64,000 nucleotides of DNA from Liopterus haemorrhoidalis (taxonomy: Eukaryota; Arthropoda; Insecta; Coleoptera; Dytiscidae), in NCBI GenBank assembly GCA_963971575.1, contig OZ020624.1, positions 17,577,249 through 17,641,248 of the forward strand, in the 5' to 3' direction. Position numbers and translations under genes: made by a program. The notes beneath the pieces are model-generated. The model saw only the letters and a list, made by a program, of their open reading frames with translations. It was not told where the DNA came from and made no database searches. Below are positions 10,517 through 21,528 of the stretch, piece by piece (the stretch's first letter is position 1; each line of letters opens with the position of its first letter).

Positions 10517-13500
10517 CTCACAGAGGTTAGCTTGGTGGATGCCGCGAAGAGCTACAAGAAGTGGATGAGAACCAGCGCCGGCGTGCCGCTGAGAGCCTTC
10601 ATCGACACGGGTAGTGTCTACGACCTCATCACGGAGGAATGTGCACGGCGTTTGCAGTGTACGCTGTCTGCAAATGGGCAGCAATTGCATGGATTCGGCG
10701 GAGGGACGACTTGGACCTTAGGTAAGGTCGAGCTGTCCGTGATCATTGACGGCGCCGGCGTTAAGATGCACCCGTTGGTGGTGACATGTGGTTTGTCGGG
10801 AGCCGACATCCTGATAGGGCAGCCAACGCTCTCGTCAGGCGAGGTGGTCCTGCTCGTGCGGGACGGCACGGTGAGCATGTCGCGCGAGGAGAACTTCCTC
10901 CAAAAGCTGGCGTTGGAGGATGATGACCTGGACGAGCCATTGCAGCAGAAGTTAGAAGTACGGCTCGTCGAGGATGCCTGGCTTCTACCCAACGACGACC
11001 AGAGCCCAGCAGTCACGGTGGATGGACTGCCTGAAGGTGCGTTCCTGCTAGTTAAGGAACGGACGGTCCGGCGGCACACCTCCGAACTTATCGTAAAGGG
11101 AGCACTTTTGGGGCCAGGGAATATGAAGATGAGAATTTGGAATCAGAGTCTCAGGGGCGTTATCTGGCCCACCAAACACCCGCTGGCGCGCGGCTTTGTT
11201 ATCTTTCCAGATAAAGACCCGGAACAGGTGAACTCGGTGAGTATCATTAATAATAAATTAAGCTTTGCAGATGTCAAGGTGGGTGATATCGCTGAAAGTG
11301 AAAGGAGTGAATTGGAAGCGCTCTTGTCACGGTTGCAAAATTGCTTCTCGAGTGGGGATGAAGACTTGGGGCTCACCCACTTGGGGGAAATGAGAATCCA
11401 GTTAACCACGCATAGCGCGTACACCGATATACCATCGCCCGTACAGGCTGTCACTCGCAGAGAGGGAAACGGTGAAACAAAAAGTGCAGACGCTACTTAA
11501 CAGCAGGGCCATACGAGAGTCTGAATCGGAGTACGCAAGCCCCATCGTACTTGTCCCAAAAGCAAACGGCGGACGTCGGATGTGCGTTGACTATCGCGCA
11601 CTAAATAAGGTAACAGTGAAAGATCGACATCCGATGCCACTGGTGAAGGATGAATTCACCAAGTTGGCGGGTAAGTGTTATTATAGTACACTTGATTTAG
11701 CCCAAGGTTATCACCAAGTCCCTATGCATGTGGGGACTCTGTACATAAAACTGCATTTATTACTCCGGATGGTCACTATGAGTGGTTACGAGTCCCCTTC
11801 GGGCTCGCTAATGCTCCAGCTCTCTTCCAGAAGGTAGTACAGCGAATGCTGAAGGGTATTCCCAGTGATCAGGTGCTGGCTTAGATGGATGACCTGCTGA
11901 TACCCTCCGAGAGCATAGCTGGCGGACTCCGTCAGTTGGAGCAGGTGCTACAATCGGTGGCAAGAGCCGGATTGAAATTAAACTTAACTAAATGCTCTTT
12001 CCTACAAAACAAGGTAACATATCTGGGCCACGACATAAGCGGCGGCGGTATCCGACCTGGAGAGCGCAAAATCACGGCGGTAAGCGACTTTCCTGTATCC
12101 AAAAATGTACATGGCGTAAGACAGTTCTTAGGCTTAACGAGTTATTTCAGGAAATTCATACCGAACTTTGCTGTTGTAGCTAAACCATTAACTGAACTGA
12201 CCAAGAAGCAGACTACGTGGCAGTGGGGCGACAGCCAAGCCGAGACGTTCGCAAAGCTGAAGCAGCTGCTGGTGGAACGACCGGTGTTGGCACTGTACCA
12301 TAGTCATGCAGAGACGGAGGTACATACAGACGCCTGTCAAAGCGGCTTGGGTGGGATCCTACTGCAGAAACAAAACGACGGATCCTTGCGGTCGGTGCTC
12401 TACTTCAGCAGTGTAACCACACCAGCCGAACAGAAGTACCATAGCTTTGAGCTAGAGACGTTGGCGCTCGTGGAAACGGTGAAACGTTTCCGGGAATATC
12501 TGGTGGGTATACATTTTAAGGCTATCACCGACTGTACTTCTGTGCGAGCTACCATGCTTAAACGAGACCTGGTGCCCCGCATCGCTCGCTGGTGGATGAC
12601 TCTACAAGAGTACGACATGGAAGTAGAGTACAGGCCGGCAGCCAGGATGCAGCATATTGACGCGCTGAGCCGTAACCCCGTCTCAGTGAACCTGGTGCAG
12701 ATCCACGATGATGATTGGTTTCTGACAGTCCAACTGCAGGATGAGGAGGCGCACTCGATTGTAGAGGCGCTGCAGGCAGGTACAGCTGATAAAGGTATTG
12801 TTAACGACTTTAAATTACAGGACAGGCGGTTGTACCGCAAGACGCTGCTGGGTGATCGACTGTACCATATGTCCCGGCGATGGCAAGATTCAGTCTACTA
12901 CGAAGACATCATGATGATGTTGGTCACCCCGGCGTTGAACGTTGCCTAAAATTAATAAAGGAAACTTACTGGTTTCCCAGATTGGGGCGTTTCACAAAGA
13001 AATACGTTCAAGCGTGCATGAACTGCGCGTTCAACAAAGGGAGTTATGGCAGAGCGGAGGGTCTGCTACACCCCATTGAGAAGAAGGCAATCCCCTTCGA
13101 CACGGTGCACGTCGATCATCTGGGACCTTTTGCACGAAGTGTACGCGGGTACTCCTATGTACTCATGGTGGTAGACGCGTTCACAAAATACACCCTCGCA
13201 AGAGCAACGCGTACTCTGAAGTCTACAGAGGCGATTACTATACTTAAAGAGATTTTCAGCGAGTTCGGATATCCGAAGCTCGTGATTTCCGACAGAGGGT
13301 TGGCGTTTACCAGTAAAGTATTTACTGTGTCCTTAGCCAAGCACGGCGTGCGGCACGTATGTAATGCCATTGCGACCCCGAGGGCGAACGGACAAGTCGA
13401 AAGACAGAACCGTACTATCGTGGAAGCGATCGGCGCAATGACTGCTGATGAGTCCCGGTGGGACGACACACTGCCCGACATTGTTTAGGGTATGAATAAC

Positions 13501-14040
13501 TGTGTAAACAAGAGTACGGGGTACTCGCCTGTTGAGCTGATGTTTACACGTAAGAGTGGTGCCATCGCGGAACTCTCTGACGGTGTCCAGAGCGCAAATG
13601 CCCCGGCGGAGGCTGAGTTCCACGAACCACGGCGAGAGGTTACACGGCGTCGCCGGCGAGCGGCCGAGAAGCTGAATAAAGTCAGCGAAACTATGAGAGC
13701 TTGTTTTAATAAAAGACGAAAAACGGCTACAGACCCGGTGACTTGGTCTTGTGGCGTAATGCAAGTACATGCCACGGCGACAAGGTCGTGAACAGGAAAC
13801 TGTTGAACAAATTCAATGGTCCCTATAAAGTAGCGGCTATACTGGGGAACGACCGATACAAAATATCCTCCGTCAAGGGCGTCAGGGGATATAAAAATTC
13901 CACCGCGACGGTAGCTGCTGATTCACTACGGCGATATCACAGCACCATGGCAGAGCATGAGCTCAGTGCCGACCAGTATGATTAACACACGGGTATCCAG
14001 GAGACTGATCGGCAGGACTTGATCGACCTCCTGGAGGGGT
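10517..14040 (+). pseudogene. Ty3/gypsy pol, 5'-truncated and decayed (copy B start)
   Basis: Protease, RT, RNase H and integrase in order, in four frames. The protease has FIDTGSVYDL near 10600. The RT shows SPIVLVPKANGGRRMCVDYRALNK and [12 protein letters not shown] at 11540-11730. Motif C reads M-D-D at 11885, preceded by a TAG (11882-11884) in place of the motif tyrosine. RNase H has HTDACQSGLGGILLQ. Integrase has an HHCC finger (HHDDVGHPGVERC...CMNC), then VDHLG, SDRG and NGQVERQN with all three catalytic D-D-E residues, and a GPY/F-type NKFNGPYKV at about 13805. Frameshifts lie near 11470, 11840, 12920 and 13760, with an extra stop at 13486-13488. No gag and no 5' LTR: the duplication breakpoint at 10517 falls inside pol. 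GC content is near 50 percent, unlike the neighbourhood. Confidence 0.92.
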
Positions 14041-14091
14041 AAGGTTTAGGTAAGAATTAATGGGGACATTAATTGTTGCAGGACGGCCGAG

Positions 14092-14355
14092 TGTTAGGGA
14101 GTTTTTCGAAGAGGGCGCGCTGAGCAATGGCGTGGCGGCAGCACCATACAGGCGGTCGGTATTTTGTCCCGCGCTTGTATCGGCGTGGGAAGAAGAGAGG
14201 AGGTCACATGACCGGACCATTCTATCTGCGGCGTTGGAACGGAAACTCTCGGCGGGCTCGCTTGTATTTTGGTGTTTTTAGTATTATACATTTTTCATGT
14301 TTGATTAAATAAATGATATGTTAGATTGAACGCTTGTTATTTTATCGTCCTAACA
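14092..14355 (+). mobile_element. Ty3/gypsy 3' LTR (copy B)
   Basis: 264 bp, TGTTAGG...CCTAACA, the same length as 248-511 with scattered substitutions and the same AATAAA near the 3' side. It belongs to the pol pseudogene immediately upstream and is followed by Y-module sequence, as in copy A. Confidence 0.8.
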
Positions 14356-14530
14356 ATATATTATGCTGTTAATTGATTAATAAGGGAATTATTTATATTA
14401 CAAATATTTGAAATTTTCCCGCCATAACTCTACAAATATTTATCGAATCAAAAAAAAGTATTTATGTTAGGGATTTGCCTTTTAATTTTAAACATTATTT
14501 GTTTTATATATTTTGCTGTTAAGTGAATTA
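14356..14530 (+). repeat. Y module (copy B)
   Basis: Counterpart of 512-689 with the same CCCGCCATAACTC core and the TTTTGCTGTTAAGTGAATTAT end, running directly into the minisatellite. Confidence 0.75.
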
Positions 14531-15076
14531 TATGGTCAGTTAACAATTTTTCCAGCTAAACATATGGTCAGGTAACCATTTGGTCAGCTAACTATATGGT
14601 CAGTTATCCATTTGGTCTGCCAACGACATGGTCAGGTAACCAATTGGTCAGATAAACATATGGTCAGGTAACCATTTGGTCAGCTAACCATATGGTTAGG
14701 TAACCATATGTTCATCTAACCATATGATCAGGTAACATTTTGGTCAGCTAACTATATGGTCGGTTATCTATTTGGTCTGTTAACCACATGGTCAATTAAC
14801 AATTTGGCCAGCTAAACATACGGTTAGGTAACCACTTGATCAGCTAACCATATGGTCAGTTAACCATTTCGTCAGCTAACCATATGGTCAGTTAACAATT
14901 TGGTCAGCTAACCATATGGTTAGGTAACCACTTGATCAGTTAACTATATGATCAGTTAACTGTGCTTGCTCAGCAAACCATTTGGTCTGCCAACGACATG
15001 GTCAGGTAACCATTTGGTCAGTTAAACATATGGTCAGGTAGCCATTTGGTCAGCTAACCATATGGTTAGGAATTTT
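14531..15076 (+). repeat. 16-bp minisatellite, array 2
   Basis: Copy B counterpart of array 1, about 34 units of GGTCAGSTAACCATWT. It lacks about 143 bp relative to array 1 (around the equivalent of 1105-1245). Unit order is otherwise conserved, so this is the same array after duplication and not an independent amplification. Confidence 0.9.
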
Positions 15077-16945
15077 TTATCTTCTCACTTCTTTCTTGTC
15101 CTTGGATATTTCGCATTCTATCAGTTATTGCCAGTGTCACATCTTGTCCTTCCGACCTCTTTCTTGCTATTTCCTTAGCTAGTAACCATTATGCTCAAAT
15201 CGTTTCCTTCTTTTTGCTTCCCATTTGGATTGTATCTTCCCATGTATCCCTTTCCTCTCTATTTCTTTCCAGCACTGATAGAGCAAGTTTTTTTTTTGGT
15301 GTTTTATTATCCGCTCTTCGAATTTAATAGCTCTTTTGGTAGCTTCTATCCTAATGTTGTCCAATTTCAATTATTCTAATAAAATATATTCTGGTGTGCA
15401 TTTGTCGAGGCCCAACATCCATTTAATGTATTTATTCTGCACCACCTCTAATTTTTCCTGGTCTTCCCATCCCCATATTTCAGAGGCATACGTCATTATG
15501 CTCTTGACAATGGAGTTGAACATAAGCATCCTTATTTTGATGTCTCCTTTAAATTTTCTCTCACCTATTCCCCACACTTGTGGCAGGGCTAACATTGCTT
15601 TCCTTGAGAGAGTCCGAATATGTTCTTCTGGGCCCCCGCTGCTTTTAAACATGTATCCCAGGTATTTGTATTCTTTCGTTTGTTCTATCTCTTCGTCTCC
15701 CCAATTCCATTTGTTTTGTGTCTGTCTGCCTCCTCCTTTTTTGAACAGCATTATTTTTGACTTATCTGCGTTTAGCTTTAGCTTTTCCTTTTGTAGGAAT
15801 TTCTCAAAACATTTAAGGAGTTTCCTCATTTCCTCTTCGGTTTTAGCTACAATAGCAATACCGTCCGCTTAGGACAGAGAGATAAATTTTGTGTGTCCTA
15901 CTACCAGTCCTCCTGTTTGTTCTCTTTGTAACGCTTCTAAATCTGACATGTATATGGAGAACAGAGTTGGGCTTAACGGGCATCCTTGCCTTAAACCTTG
16001 TTCTGTCTAAAATTCTTCACTATATATTTCTCCATTTCTTATTTGGTTCCTTGTTTCTTTGTAAATGTCTTGTATCCGGTTTCTTATTATGACGTTTAGT
16101 CCCTTTTTATCTAACGTTTTGTAAAGCTCTTTCCGATCTACTGTGTCAAAGGCTGCTTTTAAATCGGCGAAAAACACATATAGTTTGCCTCTTTCCTTTG
16201 CCAGCTTCTACCTACTACATAATTCAGGATATATACGTTGTCAATTGTCCCTCTCCCTTTCCTGAACCCTGCTTGATTGTCTGTTCTTCTACCACTTCTT
16301 CCAACTTCTGTTCTAAAACCATTGCATATATTTTGTACAAAGTGTCCAGAAGAGTAATGCCTCTGTAATTCTTGCATTCATTTTTCATCCCTGATTTGTA
16401 TATGGGTTTTATAATCCCTTTCCTCCATCTATCAGGAAAACTTTCCCCTCTCCATACCTTATTTATAATTTCTGTTATTTTTTTCTTTACATTTTCCGTA
16501 CTGTACAGCCATTCTTCGTTTCCTATCCCATCTTCTCCAGCTGCTTTTTTCTTTTTCAGTTTCTCTATTTGTGCTTGTATTTGCTCTTCCGTTATATCAT
16601 CTTGGTGGCTACCTCCATCATTTTTCGCTACTTCTAGAAATACTTTTTCATTTGTTCCTCTCAGGAGTTGACAGAAATGTCTTTCCCATTCTTCAATCTT
16701 TATATGTTGGGACACATCTACTTTGTTTTTTCTATCTTTATTGATATACTTCCATGCCTCCGTCTCTGTCTTGATATCCTGTATTTCTAATTCTTCTTGT
16801 CTCTTTTTGTTGTTTTTCTTTATCTTTGTATTCTTTCTTTTCTTTTAGATATTCGTTTTTATAGCTTGTACCTATCTTCCATTGTTTTAATGATGTCTTA
16901 ACTGATTTTTTTTCCTACATTCTCCGTCCCACCAGTTATTTCTTC
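15065..16945 (-). pseudogene. Non-LTR retrotransposon reverse transcriptase, inactive (copy B)
   Basis: Orthologue of 1364-3245 with the same domain order. The stop in place of the motif C tyrosine is shared (TAA at 15869-15871), so that lesion predates the duplication. Copy B also has the second aspartate codon changed, giving A-D-G after the stop, and a 2-bp deletion near 16205 that breaks the frame shortly before motif A. It is more degraded than copy A and cannot be functional. Confidence 0.9.
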
Positions 16946-17118
16946 TCAGTTTGTTAGTTCTATTTAAGTGAATAATAAGGGCCTTATTTATATTACAAAT
17001 ATCTGAAGTTTTCCCGCCATAACTCAAACATAACTCACTATCAAAAAAATGTATTTATGTTAAGGATTTGCCCTTTAATTTCAAACAATATTTGTTTTAC
17101 ATGTGCTAGCCTCGAACC

Positions 17119-17395
17119 GGTTGGTTCTCAACCAGGGTGCCGCGAGCTTTTCAAAATAAATTCGCCGCTATTCTCGGAATCGAAGACCCGTGTCTTACAG
17201 AAAATACGCGGGAAATGTATTCTCTCTCACTCGTCATAAAACCCTTGCGATTTTATTGGACTTCAAAAACGCCCGATCTTGAACGGCTCGCTTGCTCGCT
17301 CTCTCTCTATTGTGACATATTTAATAGTAGGGTGCCGCGAAGATCTCACATTTTGCATAGCGGTGCCTTCACCTAAAAAAGGTAGAGAACCACTG
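17119..17395. mobile_element. hAT-type MITE with GTTGGTTCTCAACC ends (copy B)
   Basis: Orthologue of 3421-3701 with the same right flank CTCTAACC and a mutated left flank CTCGAACC (17111-17118). It is four bases shorter. Confidence 0.8.
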
Positions 17396-17443
17396 CTCTA
17401 ACCGAGAGTTGGAATGCGAGACAGACTAGAACGAGGAGTATGT

Positions 17444-17584
17444 TGTTAGACTCCGACGTGAACGCATCGTTTGTAATGTGTGTTAGACAATGCATTTATT
17501 TCTTTGTACATTAATTCTTAAATAAATCAAATTAACTTAATCTCGTGTCTTATTATAACCGCTAGTGACCATCTTAGGCTGACA
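17444..17584 (+). mobile_element. LTR of the second gypsy element (copy B)
   Basis: 141 bp, TGTTAGACTCC...GGCTGACA, orthologue of 4763-4903, followed by the TCAGAAGTGGGAT primer-binding-site candidate. Confidence 0.6.
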
Positions 17585-17949
17585 GATCAGAAGTGGGATC
17601 AGGAATGATGTGTAAAAAGTTAAAATTTGGTAAAATTAATGTGTAAACAATGTTAAAGGTCAGTGAATTCTGTGTAGTGAGTGTAGTGAAAGAAGCGTGC
17701 ATTCGTGTTAGTGGGAACGAGATAGGCAACCACGTACTACCGAGTGCGAGTGTGAACGAGATAGGCAACCAGCATATTCATAGCTGGACGTGGAACCACG
17801 TCGTGGATACGGGACGTAAGGGGACGGTACAGGAATACCAACGACGTCCAAACGGGATAACGCACGAGATAACGTACTAAGTAAAGCGCAACGTAGACAG
17901 TGGTCTAAAGAACTTAGTTGAACGAAAATAGAAACAAAATAAAAACGAA

Positions 17950-18690
17950 ATGAACGAAGAGGCCATGAACGTAACAGAATTTAACGTGACGGCAGATAAT
18001 GGAACGCATGAAGAACCATTACTTTCCTCAACAAACATCAGACGTGAACGAATGGAATTAGATTCTGTGGATCAACTTGAAGAAAATTTAAGATGGGAGA
18101 GAGACCTTCTTAAACGAGAACGAGAACTCTTGCAGCAGGAGAGAGATCGATTTACGCAGGAAACGAGAAGTTTTGGAAACGCAACCATAACTTTGAGCGG
18201 TGAACGAACAGATATTTCGTTACAGGATTTGATCCAGGTAAGATTACTCTGTTAACGGCTAAGCAATGGGTGAAAAAGCTCGAAAGCATTGCGAACATCT
18301 TTGGATGGGATGAAAGACTATTATATACTGCTTAAGGCAACAGGCAAACTGACGGGAGCAGCTAAATACTGGTTCGATGGATGTGAGGATGAAATGAGTG
18401 GGGAACATTTAAAGAAATTTTTATTAAGGCATTTCCAACTATAGTGGATGAAGCTGACATTCACATGGAATTGTCAAAGAGAAGGAAGAAACGAGATGAA
18501 TGTTTTGAAAATTACATTTATGAAATGAAGGCAATAGCGGCAAAGGGCAGTTTTTTCGATCAAACAATCATGAAATATATTGCAACGGTAATTGGAGATC
18601 CGGAAATGACCAAAATGTTGGCATTATGTAAATTTGACAGTCTCCACTGAACTGATAGTTCAAGTAAAACGATACGAAATTATTATTTTT
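17950..18690 (+). pseudogene. Ty3/gypsy gag fragment, longer copy (copy B)
   Basis: Same gag as 5308-5697 but extending into the capsid region. After a one-base frame change near 18220 the sequence continues with KLTGAAKYWFDGC, FLLRHFPTIVDEADIHMELSKRRKKRDECFENYIYEMKAI (near 18420-18540) and KYIATVIGDPEMTKML, ending at a TGA at 18648-18650. The capsid pattern W-F, L-x-x-F-P, R-K-K, E-S/C-F-x-x-Y is typical of insect gypsy gag. The nucleocapsid, protease and everything downstream are missing; X-module sequence begins at about 18690. Confidence 0.8.
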
Positions 18691-19564
18691 TTTATTATTA
18701 TTATTTCACGTCTTAAATTATGTTGAACACGGTAAAAGACTTTTTTTTAACTCTTTCGACTTAATTATTTACATCTTAAAACCGTCATAAGTTAGTTTTT
18801 TGCGTCTTTTAGTTTAACCATTTTTGACAATTTTTTTTAACCCTTTTAACAAACCTATTTCTATTAAAACGTCTTAACTCTACATTTATTTTGCTTTTAA
18901 GTGAATAATAAGGGAGTTATTTATATTACAAATATTTGAAATTTTCCCGCCATAACTCTACAAATATTTATCGAATCAAAAAAAATATATATATTTTAAG
19001 GATTTGCCTTTTTATTTAACACAATATTTGTTTTATATATTTTGCTGTTAAGTTAATTATAAGGGAGTTATTTATATTTCGAATATATGGAGTTCGCGCG
19101 CTTGGCGTTAGGAAATTTCCACATTAAACAATGTATTGTCCACTGCGATTAAAAGTTTTTTCAGCTCTAAATTCGCTTATTTTTCTCTTATTTCCACTTA
19201 TAATGTATATTCTCTTCTTTCTCACCATCTCTCCTATGATTTGCACAAGTTTTTTGTCCTTACAGTCACTTTTGCACACGTATTCGTCAGTTTTTGAGTA
19301 CAAAATATCACTTTTTCATTTTTATTACGTCTTTTATTAATATTATACGTCTTAAAATATTTTGAACGCGGTAAAACCCTTTTTTTAGCGCATTCAACTT
19401 ACCTATTTACGTCTTAAAAGCGTCATAAGTTGTTTTTTTGCGCCTTTTAGGTTAACTATTTTTGACCTCTTTTTTCTTAACCCTCTTAACTAACCAATTT
19501 CTCTTTTAAACGTCTTAACTCCACATATATTTTGCTGTTAAGTGAATTATAAGGTAGTTGCTTA
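18690..19564 (+). repeat. X/Y modules (copy B)
   Basis: X tail (18700-18900), Y (18900-19060) and X (19060-19560), then cut by the outer Harbinger at 19565. The X tail and most of the Y at 18690-19010 are part of the 661 bp that copy A has lost. Confidence 0.75.
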
Positions 19565-20076
19565 GGGTACATTCGATTTGACGCCCCGACCGTTCCGAGC
19601 ACGTTCTGTACACTCAAACGTGTTCGATTTGATGCTCGGAGTACACTCAATTGCATTCGTTTTGCGATCGAGCGAGCATTTAGAGTGCGCTCTATGTGTT
19701 CGAGGTTTCAATGCCGGGTTTACATTGGTAGAGTAAAAGAACTAGTAACTAGCGCAAGTAACTACCAACTAGTTACTATCCCTGTGTAAACAGTTGACAT
19801 TGTAGCTAGTAGAGTACTAGGTGCCAGTAGTTGGGCTAGGATAGCAGCTAGCTCGTCGACGTATTTACTAGCTACTGTCTTTTCCCCCATTACGCAAAAT
19901 TGATTCATTTCAAATTGGCGGCAAGCGATAACCTGTCATAACAAATAGAAAAAAACCCATATCAGGTAAGTTACAATTTATTTACATAAATTGCGTAACA
20001 TTGATTTATTAATTGATGATTTTTGAAATCATCTGGGAAATAACTGCCTTTGATACACGAAAAAGATGTTGTAGAC

Positions 20077-20382
20077 CAGTGTTTCTCGACCAAAAACGCA
20101 CCGTGGACCAGAATAATATATAATTTTCTAACGCGGACTACTAATAATAATTGTTGGTTTATTTTTTGCATGAAAACAAATATATTTAATGTGCTACTAA
20201 ACACATGTATTTTATTTGTAGAAAATCACAGAAAATAAACAAAATATGAACTATTTACATAAAGAAATGTGCAAAATAAATTAAAAATAAAACTGCAAAA
20301 AACACATATAAAAACTTTCGCGGACCACTAAAGTTTTCTGGGGACCACTGGTGGTCCGCGGACCACCTGTTTAGAAACACTG
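20077..20382. mobile_element. hAT-type MITE with CAGTGTTTCTC ends (copy B)
   Basis: Orthologue of 6774-7077, flanked by TTGTAGAC at 20069-20076 and 20383-20390. The right end reads AAACACTG, so it is closer to a perfect inverted repeat than in copy A. Confidence 0.9.
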
Positions 20383-20703
20383 TTGTAGACTACAATAACT
20401 ATTTCCTGTGGCTAGGAAATAAAGCGTTAATTCCAATTTTATTTTTGCTGGAATCGCATCCCTTTTTAGTGTATCAGTTCGTTTTATTAATGGACTAACT
20501 AAATTTAATAGCCTATTAAAATCATCTGGTGTCATTCTTAAACACAGTCTGTACTCTTTTTGATCTTCCACGGCTAATTCACGAAATAGAAGGACTGATG
20601 AGCCATGGGTAGTTCTTCTATCAATCCATTTTTTAACCCATTTTTGTTTAGGGTTAAATTCTGTACCGAATACTTCAATAAGACAATCAATTATTTCCTC
20701 CAC
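20371..20703 (-). pseudogene. Harbinger transposase, N-terminal fragment (copy B)
   Basis: 110 codons matching 7066-7398 with a handful of substitutions, for example GSSVLLF for GASVLLF and LIKRTDTLKRD for LIQRTDTLIRD. The frame is equally open and ends at the same MITE insertion. Most changes are amino-acid replacements, which suggests neutral decay since the duplication. Confidence 0.85.
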
Positions 20704-21528
20704 AAGAAATGATGTAATTCAAAATACCACTTCTTTAATGGCACCACGCCGGCGACGATGTATATCCACATTCATAAACTATTTTTTGCAAAAAGATAAT
20801 TTCACTGCAAAATCACAGTGAGATGTCAAATGTGTTTTGACACTTACCATCCAGAAAATAAGATATGTATGTCAATTGCGTATGAACACCTACTATCCTG
20901 AAAATAAGATAGTAGAGTAAAGCCCGTAGTACTTGCGCTAGTTACTAGCTCTTTTACTCTACCAATGTAAACCCGGCATAAGACCGAGCATATGGAGTAT
21001 GACGTAAAAAAGTGGGGGAACGGCGGGAAAGAAATGAAAGTTTAAAATTAAATTATAAATAAAATAAAAATAATAGCCTTAGACAAATAACAATAGACAA
21101 ATAATATTGTTATTTGTCTATGGCTACAGAGTACGGCCATTTTATGTATTTGTGACGTTCTGCAAACAGCAAAAAAATTATTAAAATACACCGTTCATAA
21201 AATTAAAATGGAAAAAATTCATTAAATAAATTCATTAATTATTATCTAATTTAAAATTAATATTATTTCTTCAACATTGAAAAAAAAAAAAAAAAAAAAT
21301 CTAGGAAAAACCGAGGTACAATATAATTTTGATTCATGACTGACGTGCACTAATCTGACAGTAAAAATGCCGCCTAAAATTGTAGGGTTAGATTTTATAA
21401 ACATTACGTCACAACAACGGTCAATCCGTGTTCGAGTTGCTGCGCTCCGTTAGTGCTCTATTCATGACGTCACCATCAACTGTTCGCTCAGCGCTCGCTC
21501 TACCCTGTACAACTCGAATGCACCCTTA

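Larger units (their letters stand above)
19713..20977 (-). mobile_element. PIF/Harbinger element, inner (copy B)
   Basis: Orthologue of 6413-7673 with the same GCCGGGTTTACATTGG ends. It contains the transposase fragment at 20371-20703 and the hAT MITE at 20077-20382. Confidence 0.8.
19565..21525. mobile_element. PIF/Harbinger-like element, outer (copy B)
   Basis: Orthologue of 6265-8219, with the same GGGTACATTCG / CGAATGCACCC ends and TTA duplication (19562-19564 and 21526-21528). Confidence 0.85.

Noticed and set aside
10517..14040. Ordinary 5'-truncated insertion of the gypsy
   Set aside because: LTR elements do not normally insert without a 5' LTR, and the same X module is intact in copy B. 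The tandem duplication junction explains the truncation better.
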